A DNA stretch of 64,000 nt from Peribacillus sp. FSL H8-0477 (GCF_038002765.1 NZ_JBBODE010000002.1:1116001-1180000), one strand, 5' to 3'; numbered from the stretch's first letter, positions 8,155 to 16,409 are shown. Numbers and translations are program-made. Notes: generated by a model not told the origin, from the letters alone.

Positions 8155-9219
8155 TTATAATATCCACATGCCAATGAGACCGCAGATTATACCAAGAACG
8201 ACAACAGACGTCACTACAAAGGCTAGTACACGTTTTGGGAATGATTTACCGACAATGATTAACGAAGGAAGACTGATCGCAGGCAGTGTGAGTAATAACG
8301 CTGCTGCAGGACCGCCTCCAAGTCCGAAAAGCATCATGGATTGGATAATTGGAATTTCTGCCGCAGTAGGAATGACGAACAACATTCCGGTAATAGCAAA
8401 AAGGATAATGGCGATGATACCAGTTGCAGCTGCACCGCTCATCTCTGGGAATAACCAAACGCGTGCTGCTCCTAGAAGTAATACAGATAATAGATAAGCT
8501 GGAACAACATATAAAACCATCATACTAAGGCTTTTCATCCACCTAGCAATAAATGATCCCTCTGGCTGTTTCTCTTGGCTTGCAATTACAGCATCGAGAT
8601 CTACAGGTTGAACGTCTTTTGCAAATCGGTTTGCTAAAAAGCTGACACCAAACACGAGAATTAAGCCGAATACAACGCGCAATACGGTGAATTTCCATGA
8701 CAATACGAAGGTCATGAAAATTAATGTCGCAGGATTAAGGACAGGATTACCAAGCCAAAATGCCAAGGCTGCTCCTACGGAAGCGTTACTTTTACGAAGA
8801 CCTACTGCTAAAGGAGCTGCACAGCATGTGCACATCATTCCTGGTAAAGAAGCCAATCCGGCAATGGCAGTACTGCCAAAAGATGTTTTCCCAAGGACTT
8901 TTAACAGCCATTGTGCAGGTAAAAGTACCTGAATCAAGGAACCAAGAAGAATGCCAAGTACCGCTGCTTTCCAAACAGATTGGAAGTACGTAACACCATA
9001 GCTCCAAGCGCTATCCCAAGAAAAAGGGGTATTTGATGTATCGCCAAGTATTGAATCTCCAATCGAATGAGTATTAATGGCTAAAATCGATTTATTATAA
9101 TACGGCCACCATTTAACGTAGATTAATCCAACTACGGCAATTAATACGAAACTAAAAATAAACCAACCAGTTTTCTTACTTCCAGCCGGCTGTTGTGGAA
9201 CGGAACTATTTGCTTGCAC
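8155..9219 (-). CDS. Permease of the COG0701 / DUF318 (ArsP-like) family
   Basis: 354 residues with about 8-10 hydrophobic helices in two halves. The first half contains MCTCCAAPLAVGLRKS, the Cys-rich segment that marks this permease family, followed by FWLGNPVLNPAT; the second half repeats the small-residue pattern. Members include ArsP (organoarsenical export) and related metal-linked permeases; substrate cannot be read here. Divergent from selD with a 281-nt spacer. A link to selenium handling is suggested only by position. Confidence 0.82.
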   Translation of the reverse strand: MQANSSVPQQPAGSKKTGWFIFSFVLIAVVGLIYVKWWPYYNKSILAINTHSIGDSILGDTSNTPFSWDSAWSYGVTYFQSVWKAAVLGILLGSLIQVLLPAQWLLKVLGKTSFGSTAIAGLASLPGMMCTCCAAPLAVGLRKSNASVGAALAFWLGNPVLNPATLIFMTFVLSWKFTVLRVVFGLILVFGVSFLANRFAKDVQPVDLDAVIASQEKQPEGSFIARWMKSLSMMVLYVVPAYLLSVLLLGAARVWLFPEMSGAAATGIIAIILFAITGMLFVIPTAAEIPIIQSMMLFGLGGGPAAALLLTLPAISLPSLIIVGKSFPKRVLAFVVTSVVVLGIICGLIGMWIL

Positions 9220-9500
9220 GATGGAACCTCCAGTGAAAAATATATAATTAGATTGCGATAAAAGTATATCACATTAAATATTGGTTTGAAGATTCTTTGC
9301 TTAGTAAATTTGGAAAATGTATGTGTAATGTAAATGATAAGCCTATTCGACTAATAAATTCCTTTGAAACATTCGTTGATATTTCTGATTGTTTCGAATA
9401 TAAAAATGTTAATAATTTAAGGCCGGAATGAAGGTTTATTTTTATTTGTGATCTATAATAGTAGTATATACAGACCTAGAAAAAGAAAGGTTGTTGTCAA

Positions 9501-10550
9501 ATGACACACACAAATAAAGTTAAATTAACCTCATTATCTTCTAAAGGCGGTTGTGGATGTAAAATTGGTCCTGCTGATTTAGCAGAAGTTATGCGTTCAC
9601 TGCCCAAGCAAGCGGCGAATCCTAATCTTTTAGTTGGACTTGATACGAGTGATGATGCCGGTGTATATCAGTTGACTGATGAATTGGCATTAGTTCAGAC
9701 GTTGGATTTCTTTACACCGATTGTAGATGATCCGTATGATTTTGGACAAGTAGCAGCAGCAAATGCTTTAAGTGATATTTATGCGATGGGCGGGAAGCCG
9801 CTGACGGCTCTAAATATTGTGGCTTTTCCCATTTCAGTTTTGGATAAAGAAGTCCTAGCAGATATTCTCCGTGGAGCAGGCGATAAATTGAAAGAAGCGG
9901 GCGCAACACTTGTGGGCGGCCATTCAATTGATGACAAAGAACCAAAATTCGGCTTAGCAGTAACCGGTTTAGTTCATCCTGATAAGGTTAGAGCTAATTC
10001 AGGGGCTGTACCTGGTGATCGTTTGATTTTGACTAAACCGATTGGTGTTGGGATTTCAACAACTGCCATTAAAAACAACCTCTTAAGTGAAGAGGAAATT
10101 ACTCGGGTAACCAAAGTAATGACTACGTTAAATAAAACAGCCGCAGAAATAATGGAACCATTTGATGTACATGCATGTACAGATGTCACTGGTTTTGGAT
10201 TATTAGGACATGCTTCTGAAATGGCCAAGGGAAGTAACGCCGGCATTCAGATTTATCAAAAACAAGTACCGCTTTTAAATCGTGTTAGAGAGCTGGCTGA
10301 AAAAGGGGCAATCCCTGGTGGAACAAAAAATAATTTTGCTCATTTAGAAGGTTCGGTTACTTTCTCAGAGTCAATGGATCAAATTGATCAATATATTCTG
10401 TGTGATGCTGTTACGTCGGGCGGGCTCTTAATTTCCGTTTCTGGAGATCAAGCTGAAGAATTGCTGGAATCTATGATTAAAGCTGGAGTTGAGGCAAGCA
10501 TAATTGGCGAGGTGACAAGTAGTCAACCGGGACATATAATTGTTGAGTAA
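9501..10550 (+). CDS. selD: Selenide, water dikinase
   Basis: 349 residues, the usual length. Makes selenophosphate from selenide and ATP. The N-terminal GGCGCKIG has the catalytic Cys18 and Lys21 at the spacing of E. coli Cys17/Lys20, and it is a plain Cys, not selenocysteine. The ATP-binding AIR-synthase fold shows LVGLDTSDDAGVY, DIYAMGGKPLTALNIVAFP and GGHSIDDKEPKFGLAVTG. ATG 9501 follows AGAAAGG. It is followed 30 nt later by mnmH, so the selenophosphate made here probably feeds tRNA selenation; no selA or selB lies in the window. Confidence 0.96.
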   Translation: MTHTNKVKLTSLSSKGGCGCKIGPADLAEVMRSLPKQAANPNLLVGLDTSDDAGVYQLTDELALVQTLDFFTPIVDDPYDFGQVAAANALSDIYAMGGKPLTALNIVAFPISVLDKEVLADILRGAGDKLKEAGATLVGGHSIDDKEPKFGLAVTGLVHPDKVRANSGAVPGDRLILTKPIGVGISTTAIKNNLLSEEEITRVTKVMTTLNKTAAEIMEPFDVHACTDVTGFGLLGHASEMAKGSNAGIQIYQKQVPLLNRVRELAEKGAIPGGTKNNFAHLEGSVTFSESMDQIDQYILCDAVTSGGLLISVSGDQAEELLESMIKAGVEASIIGEVTSSQPGHIIVE

Positions 10551-10580
10551 TTTTTTAGATACAGAAAGGCGGAAGCATCA

Positions 10581-11630
10581 TTGTTTCAAGATATAAACAT
10601 AGATGAATTGTTGGCTTTAAGGGAAAAGAAAGAAATTGTATTAATTGATGTACGGTCTCCATCTGAATACAGAGAGGCAACCATCCCAGGCAGTCATAAT
10701 ATTCCGCTGTTTGATGACGCCGAACGTGCTGAGGTTGGGACAATTTATAAACAGATAAACAACCAGGCGGCGAAAAAAAGAGGTTTAGAAATTGTCTCAG
10801 CGAAGCTGCCAAACTTCATTGAAGAATTTCAGGGAATTGAGGGCCAAAAGGTTGTCTTTTGCTGGAGAGGCGGAATGCGAAGTAAAACGACTGCTACTCT
10901 TCTAAGTTTAATGGACGTACATGTCTGTCGTCTTCAAGGCGGAGTTAGGGCTTATCGGAAGTGGATTGTGGATCAGTTGGAGAAGATAGAAGTTAAAGCT
11001 GAACCAATTGTCTTGAACGGGTATACCGGAGCAGGCAAAACAGTCATCTTGCATAAGCTCGAGGAAATGGGTCATCCAGTTTTGGACTTAGAAGGGATCG
11101 CTAACCACCGAGGATCAATCTTTGGTCAGATTGGGCTTGAACCAAATAACCAAAAAAGTTTTGATTCACTGCTGGTGGAGAAACTGATTGAGCTGCAAAA
11201 TGCACCATATATTTTGTTCGAAGCAGAGAGTAAACGAATAGGGAAAGCTACCATGCCTCAATTCCTTGTTGATAAGAAGGAGCAGGGTTTTCAGGTGTTT
11301 GTCGATATGCCAGTAGACGAGCGGGTACGCCATATTATTGAAGACTATCAGCCTGAAAACCACCATGAAGAATGTCTGGAGGCTTTTAGAAAAATTAAAA
11401 ATAGACTCCATACGCCGATTGCTGCCCAAATTGATGCAGATTTGTCTTCAGGTGATTATGCCTCAGGTGTCCGCCTGCTTTTAGAGCATTATTATGATCC
11501 AAGATATAAACATACTGCTGAACAATTTGCCCAAAACCGCAGAATAACGATACAGCCCAAAAATGCTGATCAAGCTGTGGAACAGATTATTGATATCCTT
11601 CGTACGAAGTTTAAAACGGCAGTTTCGTAA
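10581..11630 (+). CDS. mnmH: tRNA 2-selenouridine synthase
   Basis: 349 residues. Replaces sulfur by selenium at the wobble uridine of Lys, Glu and Gln tRNAs using selenophosphate. N-terminal rhodanese domain with the active-site Cys94 in FCWRGGMRS, then a P-loop GYTGAGKT at 147-154 in the C-terminal domain, the order typical of MnmH/SelU. TTG start with AAAGGCGG at suitable distance. Probably co-transcribed with selD. B. subtilis lacks this pair as far as I recall, so it is an accessory trait of this lineage. Confidence 0.95.
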   Translation: MFQDINIDELLALREKKEIVLIDVRSPSEYREATIPGSHNIPLFDDAERAEVGTIYKQINNQAAKKRGLEIVSAKLPNFIEEFQGIEGQKVVFCWRGGMRSKTTATLLSLMDVHVCRLQGGVRAYRKWIVDQLEKIEVKAEPIVLNGYTGAGKTVILHKLEEMGHPVLDLEGIANHRGSIFGQIGLEPNNQKSFDSLLVEKLIELQNAPYILFEAESKRIGKATMPQFLVDKKEQGFQVFVDMPVDERVRHIIEDYQPENHHEECLEAFRKIKNRLHTPIAAQIDADLSSGDYASGVRLLLEHYYDPRYKHTAEQFAQNRRITIQPKNADQAVEQIIDILRTKFKTAVS

Positions 11631-11755
11631 ATTATGTATTTTTAACTGGTTTTTATTTACAGATGACGATTGATGTTGTAAGGTTAAAGTAGATGAATGA
11701 GAAAGGGACGGTACTAGAATATGAAGTTATAATCTTGTTTTTTAGGAATTTACTC

Positions 11756-11818
11756 ATGAATAAAAAAATGAGGAACCTGGAGAATGGGATTAGTCTGTCC
11801 TTTTACTTATTACAGTAG
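11756..11818 (+). CDS. Possible leader peptide (20 codons)
   Basis: Short frame starting at ATG 11756 and ending at TAG 11816-11818, with only a weak AGGA upstream. It ends in Ser-Leu-Ser-Phe-Tyr-Leu-Leu-Gln. It covers the 5' half of the proposed antiterminator, so a ribosome on it would alter leader folding. Coding status is inferred from position alone. Confidence 0.35.
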   Translation: MNKKMRNLENGISLSFYLLQ

Positions 11819-11966
11819 CAATCGTACACTAGTTTGTATGGTTTCTTTGCGTATAAGTCGGCCACTAGTGGCTTATTTGAACCTCTCCAGGTTTACTGGG
11901 GAGGTTCTTTGTTTAGAAAACCTCCCCATAAAAACAAGAGAATATGGGGTGTTAGTATGGCATTAA
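11784..11966 (+). CDS. Possible leader peptide overlapping the ABC-F start
   Basis: 60-codon frame from ATG 11784, preceded by CTGGAGA, running through the terminator and ending at 11966, 10 nt inside the ABC-F gene. The ribosome site of this frame is itself the 5' strand of the proposed antiterminator. It may be translated in part only; the first residues (MGLVCPFTYYSS) could be the stalling stretch. No similarity is claimed. Confidence 0.4.
   Translation: MGLVCPFTYYSSNRTLVCMVSLRISRPLVAYLNLSRFTGEVLCLENLPIKTREYGVLVWH
11879..11914 (+). terminator. Attenuator terminator in the ABC-F leader
   Basis: 10-bp stem (one G-U) GAACCTCTCC/GGGGAGGTTC with a 9-nt loop and tail TTTGTTT, positioned 43 nt before the ABC-F start codon. 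Confidence 0.8.
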
Positions 11967-13669
11967 TTCAAGTACATCAACTTAAAAAGAGTATAGGAAC
12001 AAGGGTGCTTTTAAATGAGCTTTCATTTGACATACATGAGGGAGATAAAATTGGTCTGGTTGGCTGGAATGGCGCTGGGAAAACAACATTGGTTAAAATC
12101 CTGATGGGACTCGTGGAACCTGACACGGGAACAATAAAAAAAATTCCATCATCACTATCAATCGGTTATCTGCCGCAATCAACAGAACATTTAACATTTG
12201 AAGGGGAATTGAATGAATCTGGTGAGACACTTTTAAAATCGGCTAGTCAGCTTGGTTTAACGAAGCCGCATTGGATAGACAGCGAAACAAAGTATTTAAG
12301 CGGTGGTGAGAAGCTCAAACTATCGCTTGCAAAAATCTGGACTAATCATTCACAATGCCTGCTGCTCGATGAACCAACTAATCATCTTGATAGCAAAGGA
12401 ATCAATTGGCTCATTACTGAAGTGAAATCATACGGTGGTGCGGTTATGATTATCTCACATGACCGTTATTTCTTGGATCAAACAGTGACGAAGATATTTG
12501 AATTGGAAAAAGGAAAGTTGAACATTTATAACGGTAACTATTCGACTTATCATAAGGAAAAACAAGATCAAATGATGCGGCAGCAACACGAGTTTGATAA
12601 ACAGCAAAGAAAAATCGCCGATATTCAACAGCAAGTGAAAACATTAAGGCAATGGTCTGATAAAGCGCACCGGGAAGCTGGAAAGGGCGGTTCCAATGCA
12701 GAAAATCGTCAAGCGGGGTTAAGAGAACATGAACGGGTAAAGGCTAAGAAAAAGGATAGTCAAATAAAGTCGAAAATAAAGAGACTTGATCTGGAATTAT
12801 CACAGCATACGGTTGAAAAGCCGGATGAAGAGATGAAGGTATCGTTCCATTTTGAGTCCACCAATAAACATGGCAAGCGGATTGTAGAAGCTAAGGATTT
12901 AATGAAACAATATGGTAAACGAGTGATCTTTGATAGAAGCTATTTTTACGTAATGAATGGAGAAAAAGTCGGTCTTATGGGGTTGAATGGTGCGGGCAAA
13001 ACAACTCTAATTAAACTATTACTTGGGGAAGAAAAACCAACCAAAGGCACCCTGTGGAAAAGTGAATCCATGAAGGCGGCCTACCTAAGTCAAGATGTGA
13101 ACGATCTTCCTTTAGAAAAAACAGCATTAGACTATTTACAGAACGATCGAGAGAAACAATTAAAAGCGCGGACACTATTCGCCAATATGAATATGAAAGA
13201 AGATAAACTGATTAAGCCTATGGCTGAATTAAGTCTTGGCGAGCGAACGAGAGTAAAGCTGGTTCAGATGATTCTTCAGGAATATGATTTGCTGATACTG
13301 GATGAACCGACTAACCATCTTGATTTACCAAGTCGAGAACAGTTGGAAGAAACATTAGAAAGTTTTACAGGCACATTGATTATTGTTTCTCATGACCGGT
13401 ATTTAATTAATAAGCTGTGCAATCGGCTGCTTGTCATTGAAAACCAAAGAATACAGCGGATTGACATGGGAATGAATGAATATGAAAGCATTAAAAACCC
13501 TGTTAATCAGGATGAGAAAGAACGGTTGGCAGATCTGTCGGTGATTGAAACCAAAATAACAGAACTGCTCGGGAAAATTAGTTTCGTAAAACCAGGATCG
13601 GAAGAGTATCTTCGCTATGATCATGAACTAATAGAGATGATGAAGAAGAAGCAACAAAGAAAAGGATAG
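11957..13669 (+). CDS. ABC-F ribosomal protection protein, VmlR-like
   Basis: 570 residues, two ABC ATPase domains without membrane segments. Walker A motifs GWNGAGKT (36-43) and GLNGAGKT in the second half, signatures LSGGEKLKLSLAK and LSLGERTRVKL, and two LLLDEPTNHLD/LILDEPTNHLD Walker B blocks. The linker is long and basic (WSDKAHREAGK...HERVKAKKKDSQIKSKIKRL), the antibiotic-resistance-type arm that reaches the peptidyl-transferase centre, and a C-terminal extension as in VmlR. It likely displaces lincosamide, streptogramin A or pleuromutilin drugs. A longer frame opens at 11834, but ATG 11957 has ATGGGGTG upstream and the normal family N-terminus. Expression is probably set by the leader just described. 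Confidence 0.93.
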   Translation: MALIQVHQLKKSIGTRVLLNELSFDIHEGDKIGLVGWNGAGKTTLVKILMGLVEPDTGTIKKIPSSLSIGYLPQSTEHLTFEGELNESGETLLKSASQLGLTKPHWIDSETKYLSGGEKLKLSLAKIWTNHSQCLLLDEPTNHLDSKGINWLITEVKSYGGAVMIISHDRYFLDQTVTKIFELEKGKLNIYNGNYSTYHKEKQDQMMRQQHEFDKQQRKIADIQQQVKTLRQWSDKAHREAGKGGSNAENRQAGLREHERVKAKKKDSQIKSKIKRLDLELSQHTVEKPDEEMKVSFHFESTNKHGKRIVEAKDLMKQYGKRVIFDRSYFYVMNGEKVGLMGLNGAGKTTLIKLLLGEEKPTKGTLWKSESMKAAYLSQDVNDLPLEKTALDYLQNDREKQLKARTLFANMNMKEDKLIKPMAELSLGERTRVKLVQMILQEYDLLILDEPTNHLDLPSREQLEETLESFTGTLIIVSHDRYLINKLCNRLLVIENQRIQRIDMGMNEYESIKNPVNQDEKERLADLSVIETKITELLGKISFVKPGSEEYLRYDHELIEMMKKKQQRKG

Positions 13670-13673
13670 ACGT

Positions 13674-13712
13674 AAAGAAAACACCGTCCGAGTTGGAGGT
13701 GTTTTCTTTGTC
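13674..13712 (+). terminator. Terminator of the ABC-F gene
   Basis: Perfect 12-bp stem AAAGAAAACACC/GGTGTTTTCTTT with a 12-nt loop, tail G-TCTT. It lies 5 nt after the stop codon. Confidence 0.88.
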
Positions 13713-13801
13713 TTAGGACCAATTTGCTTTATAATGATAAGTAGTTAAATAAAATTATAGAATAATAATATAGCTCGAGAGAGTAAGGTATATATCGGAG
13801 G

Positions 13802-14254
13802 ATGAATAGGCAGATGAAAATAGAGTTGGGAAACAGACCGGCCTTTATCGAAGAAGAATTAAAGAAAATTCAGGCGCAGGTATTGCCCTTGTTAAAGAAA
13901 AATTCCACGTTTAGTACATTGTCATTTATGCTGATTATTTTTTCACTAATGAACCTCATTTATCTTATGTTCATGCAGCCATCGGGTACAACATCCAAGG
14001 TCAGCATTGGCTTTTTTGCCCTTACAGGTGCGCTGGGGATGGCACTTTCCAAGGAAAGTAAGCTGCTGAATAAGGAAATTCTTAAGAATAGCAGAGTGTA
14101 TATAGAAAAAAGAATTCAATCAGGGATTTATTTGAGTGATCAACGTAAAGCTGCTTACCAAAAACAAATAGCTGAACAGCCAGTCTTGGTTATGAAACAC
14201 TTTATTGAGTTTTTGGCAGAAGAAGAGCGGACTAAAAAAAGAATGAATTCCTAG
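13802..14254 (+). CDS. Small membrane protein, DUF5392/YwnF-like
   Basis: 150 residues: a charged N-terminal helix, two hydrophobic helices at about 40-60 (LSFMLIIFSLMNLIYLMF) and 68-85, and a charged helical C-terminus. The layout resembles the DUF5392 (YwnF) family, which I recall but cannot confirm. GGAGG at 13797-13801 touches the ATG at 13802 and is 12 nt before a second ATG at 13814, so the exact start is uncertain. Convergent with ywbE; the terminator between them has been split by an insertion sequence. Confidence 0.7.
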   Translation: MNRQMKIELGNRPAFIEEELKKIQAQVLPLLKKNSTFSTLSFMLIIFSLMNLIYLMFMQPSGTTSKVSIGFFALTGALGMALSKESKLLNKEILKNSRVYIEKRIQSGIYLSDQRKAAYQKQIAEQPVLVMKHFIEFLAEEERTKKRMNS

Positions 14255-14256
14255 TA

Positions 14257-14270
14257 AAAAGAGGCTGTAC
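14257..14270 (+). terminator. 5' arm of a terminator split by the IS
   Basis: AAAAGAGGCTGTAC. Its exact complement GTACAGCCTCTTTT is at 15752-15765 on the other side of the IS. With the IS and one target-site copy removed, the two arms form a 14-bp perfect stem with a 3-nt CGC loop, an ideal bidirectional terminator for the two convergent host genes. Confidence 0.88.
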
Positions 14271-14324
14271 CTGAAGTGCACCCCAAAAGTTAGAGTCATA
14301 ATCTAACTTTTGGGGTGTTTTAGT

Positions 14325-14888
14325 ATGGCTAAATATAGCGATGAGTTTAAGTTGATGATTGTGAGAGAGTATCTGAATGGTCCACTTGGCTTCAAACTAC
14401 TTGTTCGTAAATACGAGATAAAATCACCTACGCAATTAAGAAATTGGGTAAATATATACAAGAACCAAGGCGCAGTTGGACTTTCTAGAAAGAAAACCAA
14501 TGAATTTTATTCTGTTCAATTCAAGCTTGATGTACTAAGCTTTATGAAAAGGACAGGCGCTTCTTACACTGAAACTGCTCTTCACTTCGGGTTAACCAAT
14601 CCACCTTTGATTGCTTCGTGGAAAGGAAAACTCCTTGAGAGTGGTGTGGAAGGCCTACTTAAACCGAAAGGACGGCCAGCCATGTCAGACAAAGCGAAGA
14701 ACAATCAAAGAAGAAAACAGCCTGTAAAAGAGATGACCGTTGAACAGAAACTCAAAAGGGAAAATGAACTTCTGCGTTTGGAGAACGAGTACCTAAAAAA
14801 GTTGCGCGCTTTTCAGATGGATCCGGACGGTTATCTCGAAAAGCACAAGCAGCGCTATCATACGAACTCAAAGAAGAATTCCGACTGA
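14325..14888 (+). CDS. IS3-family transposase subunit OrfA
   Basis: 187 residues. Two helix-turn-helix units of the transposase_8/IS150 type (residues about 1-60 with LLVRKYEIKSPTQLRNW, and 65-110 with TETALHFGLTNPPLIASW), followed by a leucine-zipper-like helix with the heptad LKRENELLRLENEYLKKL that serves multimerisation. A TTG at 14310 is in frame, but ATG 14325 gives the normal N-terminus (MAKYSDEFK). Ends in the -1 frameshift zone. Confidence 0.93.
   Translation: MAKYSDEFKLMIVREYLNGPLGFKLLVRKYEIKSPTQLRNWVNIYKNQGAVGLSRKKTNEFYSVQFKLDVLSFMKRTGASYTETALHFGLTNPPLIASWKGKLLESGVEGLLKPKGRPAMSDKAKNNQRRKQPVKEMTVEQKLKRENELLRLENEYLKKLRAFQMDPDGYLEKHKQRYHTNSKKNSD
14795..14801 (+). other. Programmed -1 frameshift site (A AAA AAG)
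   Basis: The heptamer A-AAA-AAG is in phase with orfA (codons CTA AAA AAG). A -1 slip moves ribosomes into the orfB frame, which is open from here to 15715. It follows the leucine-zipper codons, the usual place in IS3 elements. Confidence 0.85.
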
Positions 14889-15715
14889 AGGATGTACTTC
14901 AGTTCATAGGTATTCCCGAATCTTCTTATCATTACCATGTGAAAAAAATGAAGCAAGAAAACCCTCATCAAGAAGTAGAAGAAATCATTCAAGCTATTTT
15001 TGAAGAGCATAATGGCAACTATGGGTATCGCAGGATTCGTTTAGCGTTAAAGAACCAGGGGCTCCTAGTGAATCATAAGAAAGTACAACGCATCATGAGA
15101 AAGCTTGGATTGAAAGGGGATAAGTTCACCCGTAAATCACGTCGATTTAGTTCGTACAAAGGAACAATTGGCACGGTAGCGAAGAACAGAATCCATCGCC
15201 GGTTTAAGACCCCTATTCCCTATCAAAAACTCACCACCGACATCACAGAATTCAAGTGTGCGGATGGAGGTAAACTCTACCTCAGTCCGATTTTGGATAT
15301 GTATAATGGTGAAATTCTTTCATATGGGATGAGTATGCATCCGACACTGGACTTTGTAATAGAGCCTTTGAAGGAAACTCTTCGAGTAGTAAAAGAGGCA
15401 AGATACCGAACGACCATCCATTCAGATCAAGGCTGGCATTATCAGCATAGAAAATGGGTCCATACATTGAAAAAACATAACGTGTTCCAAAGCATGTCCC
15501 GAAAGGGAAACTGCTTAGATAACTCGCCTATGGAGAACTTCTTCGGATTATTAAAGCAAGAGATGTATTATGGTGAACCACTTCGCACGTACGAGGAACT
15601 GAAACGGGCTATCGAGTCCTACATTTATTATTATAATAACCAACGCATTAAACAGAAATTGGCTGGAATGAGTCCGGTACAATACCGTCTTCAAACCAAC
15701 CAATTGGCTGCGTAA
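14801..15715 (+). CDS. IS3-family transposase catalytic part OrfB (made as OrfAB by frameshift)
   Basis: About 304 residues in the -1 frame. An HTH_21 segment (HNGNYGYRRIRLALKNQG) is followed by the rve integrase core with the DDE residues visible as TTDITEF, IHSDQGWHY and SPMENFFGLLKQE (D, D and E). A GTG at 14939 could start a free OrfB, but the frame is open and protein-like upstream (LKEEFRLKDVLQFIGIP). It catalyses cut and strand transfer of this element. Confidence 0.92.
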   Translation, partial: VARFSDGSGRLSRKAQAALSYELKEEFRLKDVLQFIGIPESSYHYHVKKMKQENPHQEVEEIIQAIFEEHNGNYGYRRIRLALKNQGLLVNHKKVQRIMRKLGLKGDKFTRKSRRFSSYKGTIGTVAKNRIHRRFKTPIPYQKLTTDITEFKCADGGKLYLSPILDMYNGEILSYGMSMHPTLDFVIEPLKETLRVVKEARYRTTIHSDQGWHYQHRKWVHTLKKHNVFQSMSRKGNCLDNSPMENFFGLLKQEMYYGEPLRTYEELKRAIESYIYYYNNQRIKQKLAGMSPVQYRLQTNQLAA

Positions 15716-15751
15716 TATAAAACTCTAACTTTTAGGGGTCACATCAACCGC

Positions 15752-15765
15752 GTACAGCCTCTTTT
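15752..15765 (-). terminator. 3' arm of the terminator split by the IS
   Basis: GTACAGCCTCTTTT, exact complement of 14257-14270. It is 7 nt past the end of ywbE on the minus strand. See the 5' arm entry. Confidence 0.85.
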
Positions 15766-15771
15766 ATGTTG

Positions 15772-15963
15772 TTATTTTATTTTTTGTACACGGCCTACTT
15801 GACCATCCGTCAATCGGACTTTTATACCGTGAGGATGAGAACTTGAATTAGTTAAGATATCCTTAACCGTACCAGTCGTCAGCTTTCCTGTACGCTGGTC
15901 TGCTTTTAAAACAATTTCAACCTCAATGCCCGGCTTAATATCCTTGCGATTTTGTCCGTTCAT
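15772..15963 (-). CDS. ywbE: YwbE family protein
   Basis: 63 residues, the length of YwbE/DUF2196 proteins. The sequence GIEVEIVLKADQRTGKLTTG-type core and HPHGIKVRLTDGQVGRV match the family. Small, basic, beta-rich, probably a nucleic-acid-binding fold, but its role is not known. Its ATG overlaps the TAA of the preceding 57-codon gene by one base (TAATG), so the two are translationally coupled. Confidence 0.88.
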   Translation of the reverse strand: MNGQNRKDIKPGIEVEIVLKADQRTGKLTTGTVKDILTNSSSHPHGIKVRLTDGQVGRVQKIK

Positions 15964-16136
15964 TATACACCGGTCCTTCTATGTTGGTTATTCGGTTTTT
16001 TTGGAAGCTGGCTTTTCATTTTTTGGGTTTGAACGGGACCCGTATTTAATTTCCCTGCTGACCCCTGCCCCTTCTTATTAGCGAGCTGCTCCTTGATGAC
16101 CTCTTGCAGACTGATTTTCTTTTTTTGTTCTGACAT
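15963..16136 (-). CDS. Small basic hypothetical protein coupled to ywbE
   Basis: 57 residues, rich in Lys and Gln, with a short amphipathic helix (ISLQEVIKEQLANKK) and an unstructured basic tail. A longer frame opens at 16205, but AGGAGG lies 8 nt before the ATG at 16136. I do not recognise it. The start/stop overlap with ywbE suggests a shared function. Confidence 0.72.
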   Translation of the reverse strand: MSEQKKKISLQEVIKEQLANKKGQGSAGKLNTGPVQTQKMKSQLPKKPNNQHRRTGV

Positions 16137-16409
16137 TAAACATTCCTCCTGAACAGGCTTTATCGTATATACAGTATAGCCTATTTTGCAGGTAATATGG
16201 AACAAAACATATTCTTACTAAAAAAATTAATCATCTGAATTTTTGCTGAAGGATGTTAATTAAGCCGAATTGGTGCTCTTGCAATTGTATGCATTAGGAT
16301 AGAGGTTTAAAAAAACTATTTCTAAAATGTTGCTGATTATTTTTTTTTTGATAAGATATAAATAATTATTTAAAAAAACTAAGACAATTATATGAACAGG
16401 GAGGATTGT

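Larger units (their letters stand above)
11756..11956 (+). promoter_or_regulatory. Attenuator leader of the ABC-F gene
   Basis: Four mutually exclusive pairings are visible. (1) Terminator: GAACCTCTCC (11879-11888) with GGGGAGGTTC (11898-11907), then TTTGTTT. (2) Antiterminator: AACCTGGAGA (11774-11783) with TCTCCAGGTT (11884-11893). (3) GGGGAGGTT (11898-11906) with AACCTCCCC (11919-11927). (4) CCCCATA (11924-11930) with TATGGGG (11943-11949), which masks the ribosome site of the gene. Upstream small frames overlap the 5' element. This fits combined transcription and translation attenuation of the kind reported for antibiotic-inducible ABC-F genes such as B. subtilis vmlR. Confidence 0.8.
14272..15746 (+). 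mobile_element. IS3-family insertion sequence (IS150-like), complete, 1475 bp
   Basis: Left end TGAAGTGCACCCCAAAAG and right end (reverse complement) TGATGTGACCCCTAAAAG are imperfect inverted repeats continuing as TTAGAGT on both sides. A 3-bp target duplication ACC flanks it (14269-14271 and 15747-15749). Two overlapping reading frames, orfA and orfB, are joined by an A6G slippery site. The catalytic triad is intact, so the element looks functional. It sits precisely inside the loop of a host terminator hairpin. Confidence 0.95.

Noticed and set aside
9501..10550. Selenocysteine in SelD
   Set aside because: The catalytic position is encoded by a normal Cys codon and the frame has no internal TGA.
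11834..11956. N-terminal extension of the ABC-F protein from TTG 11834
   Set aside because: It crosses the attenuator terminator and RBS hairpin; ATG 11957 has a ribosome site and gives the family N-terminus.
14272..15746. IS element as a degenerate relic
   Set aside because: Both frames, the slippery site, the DDE residues, the terminal repeats and a 3-bp target duplication are intact.
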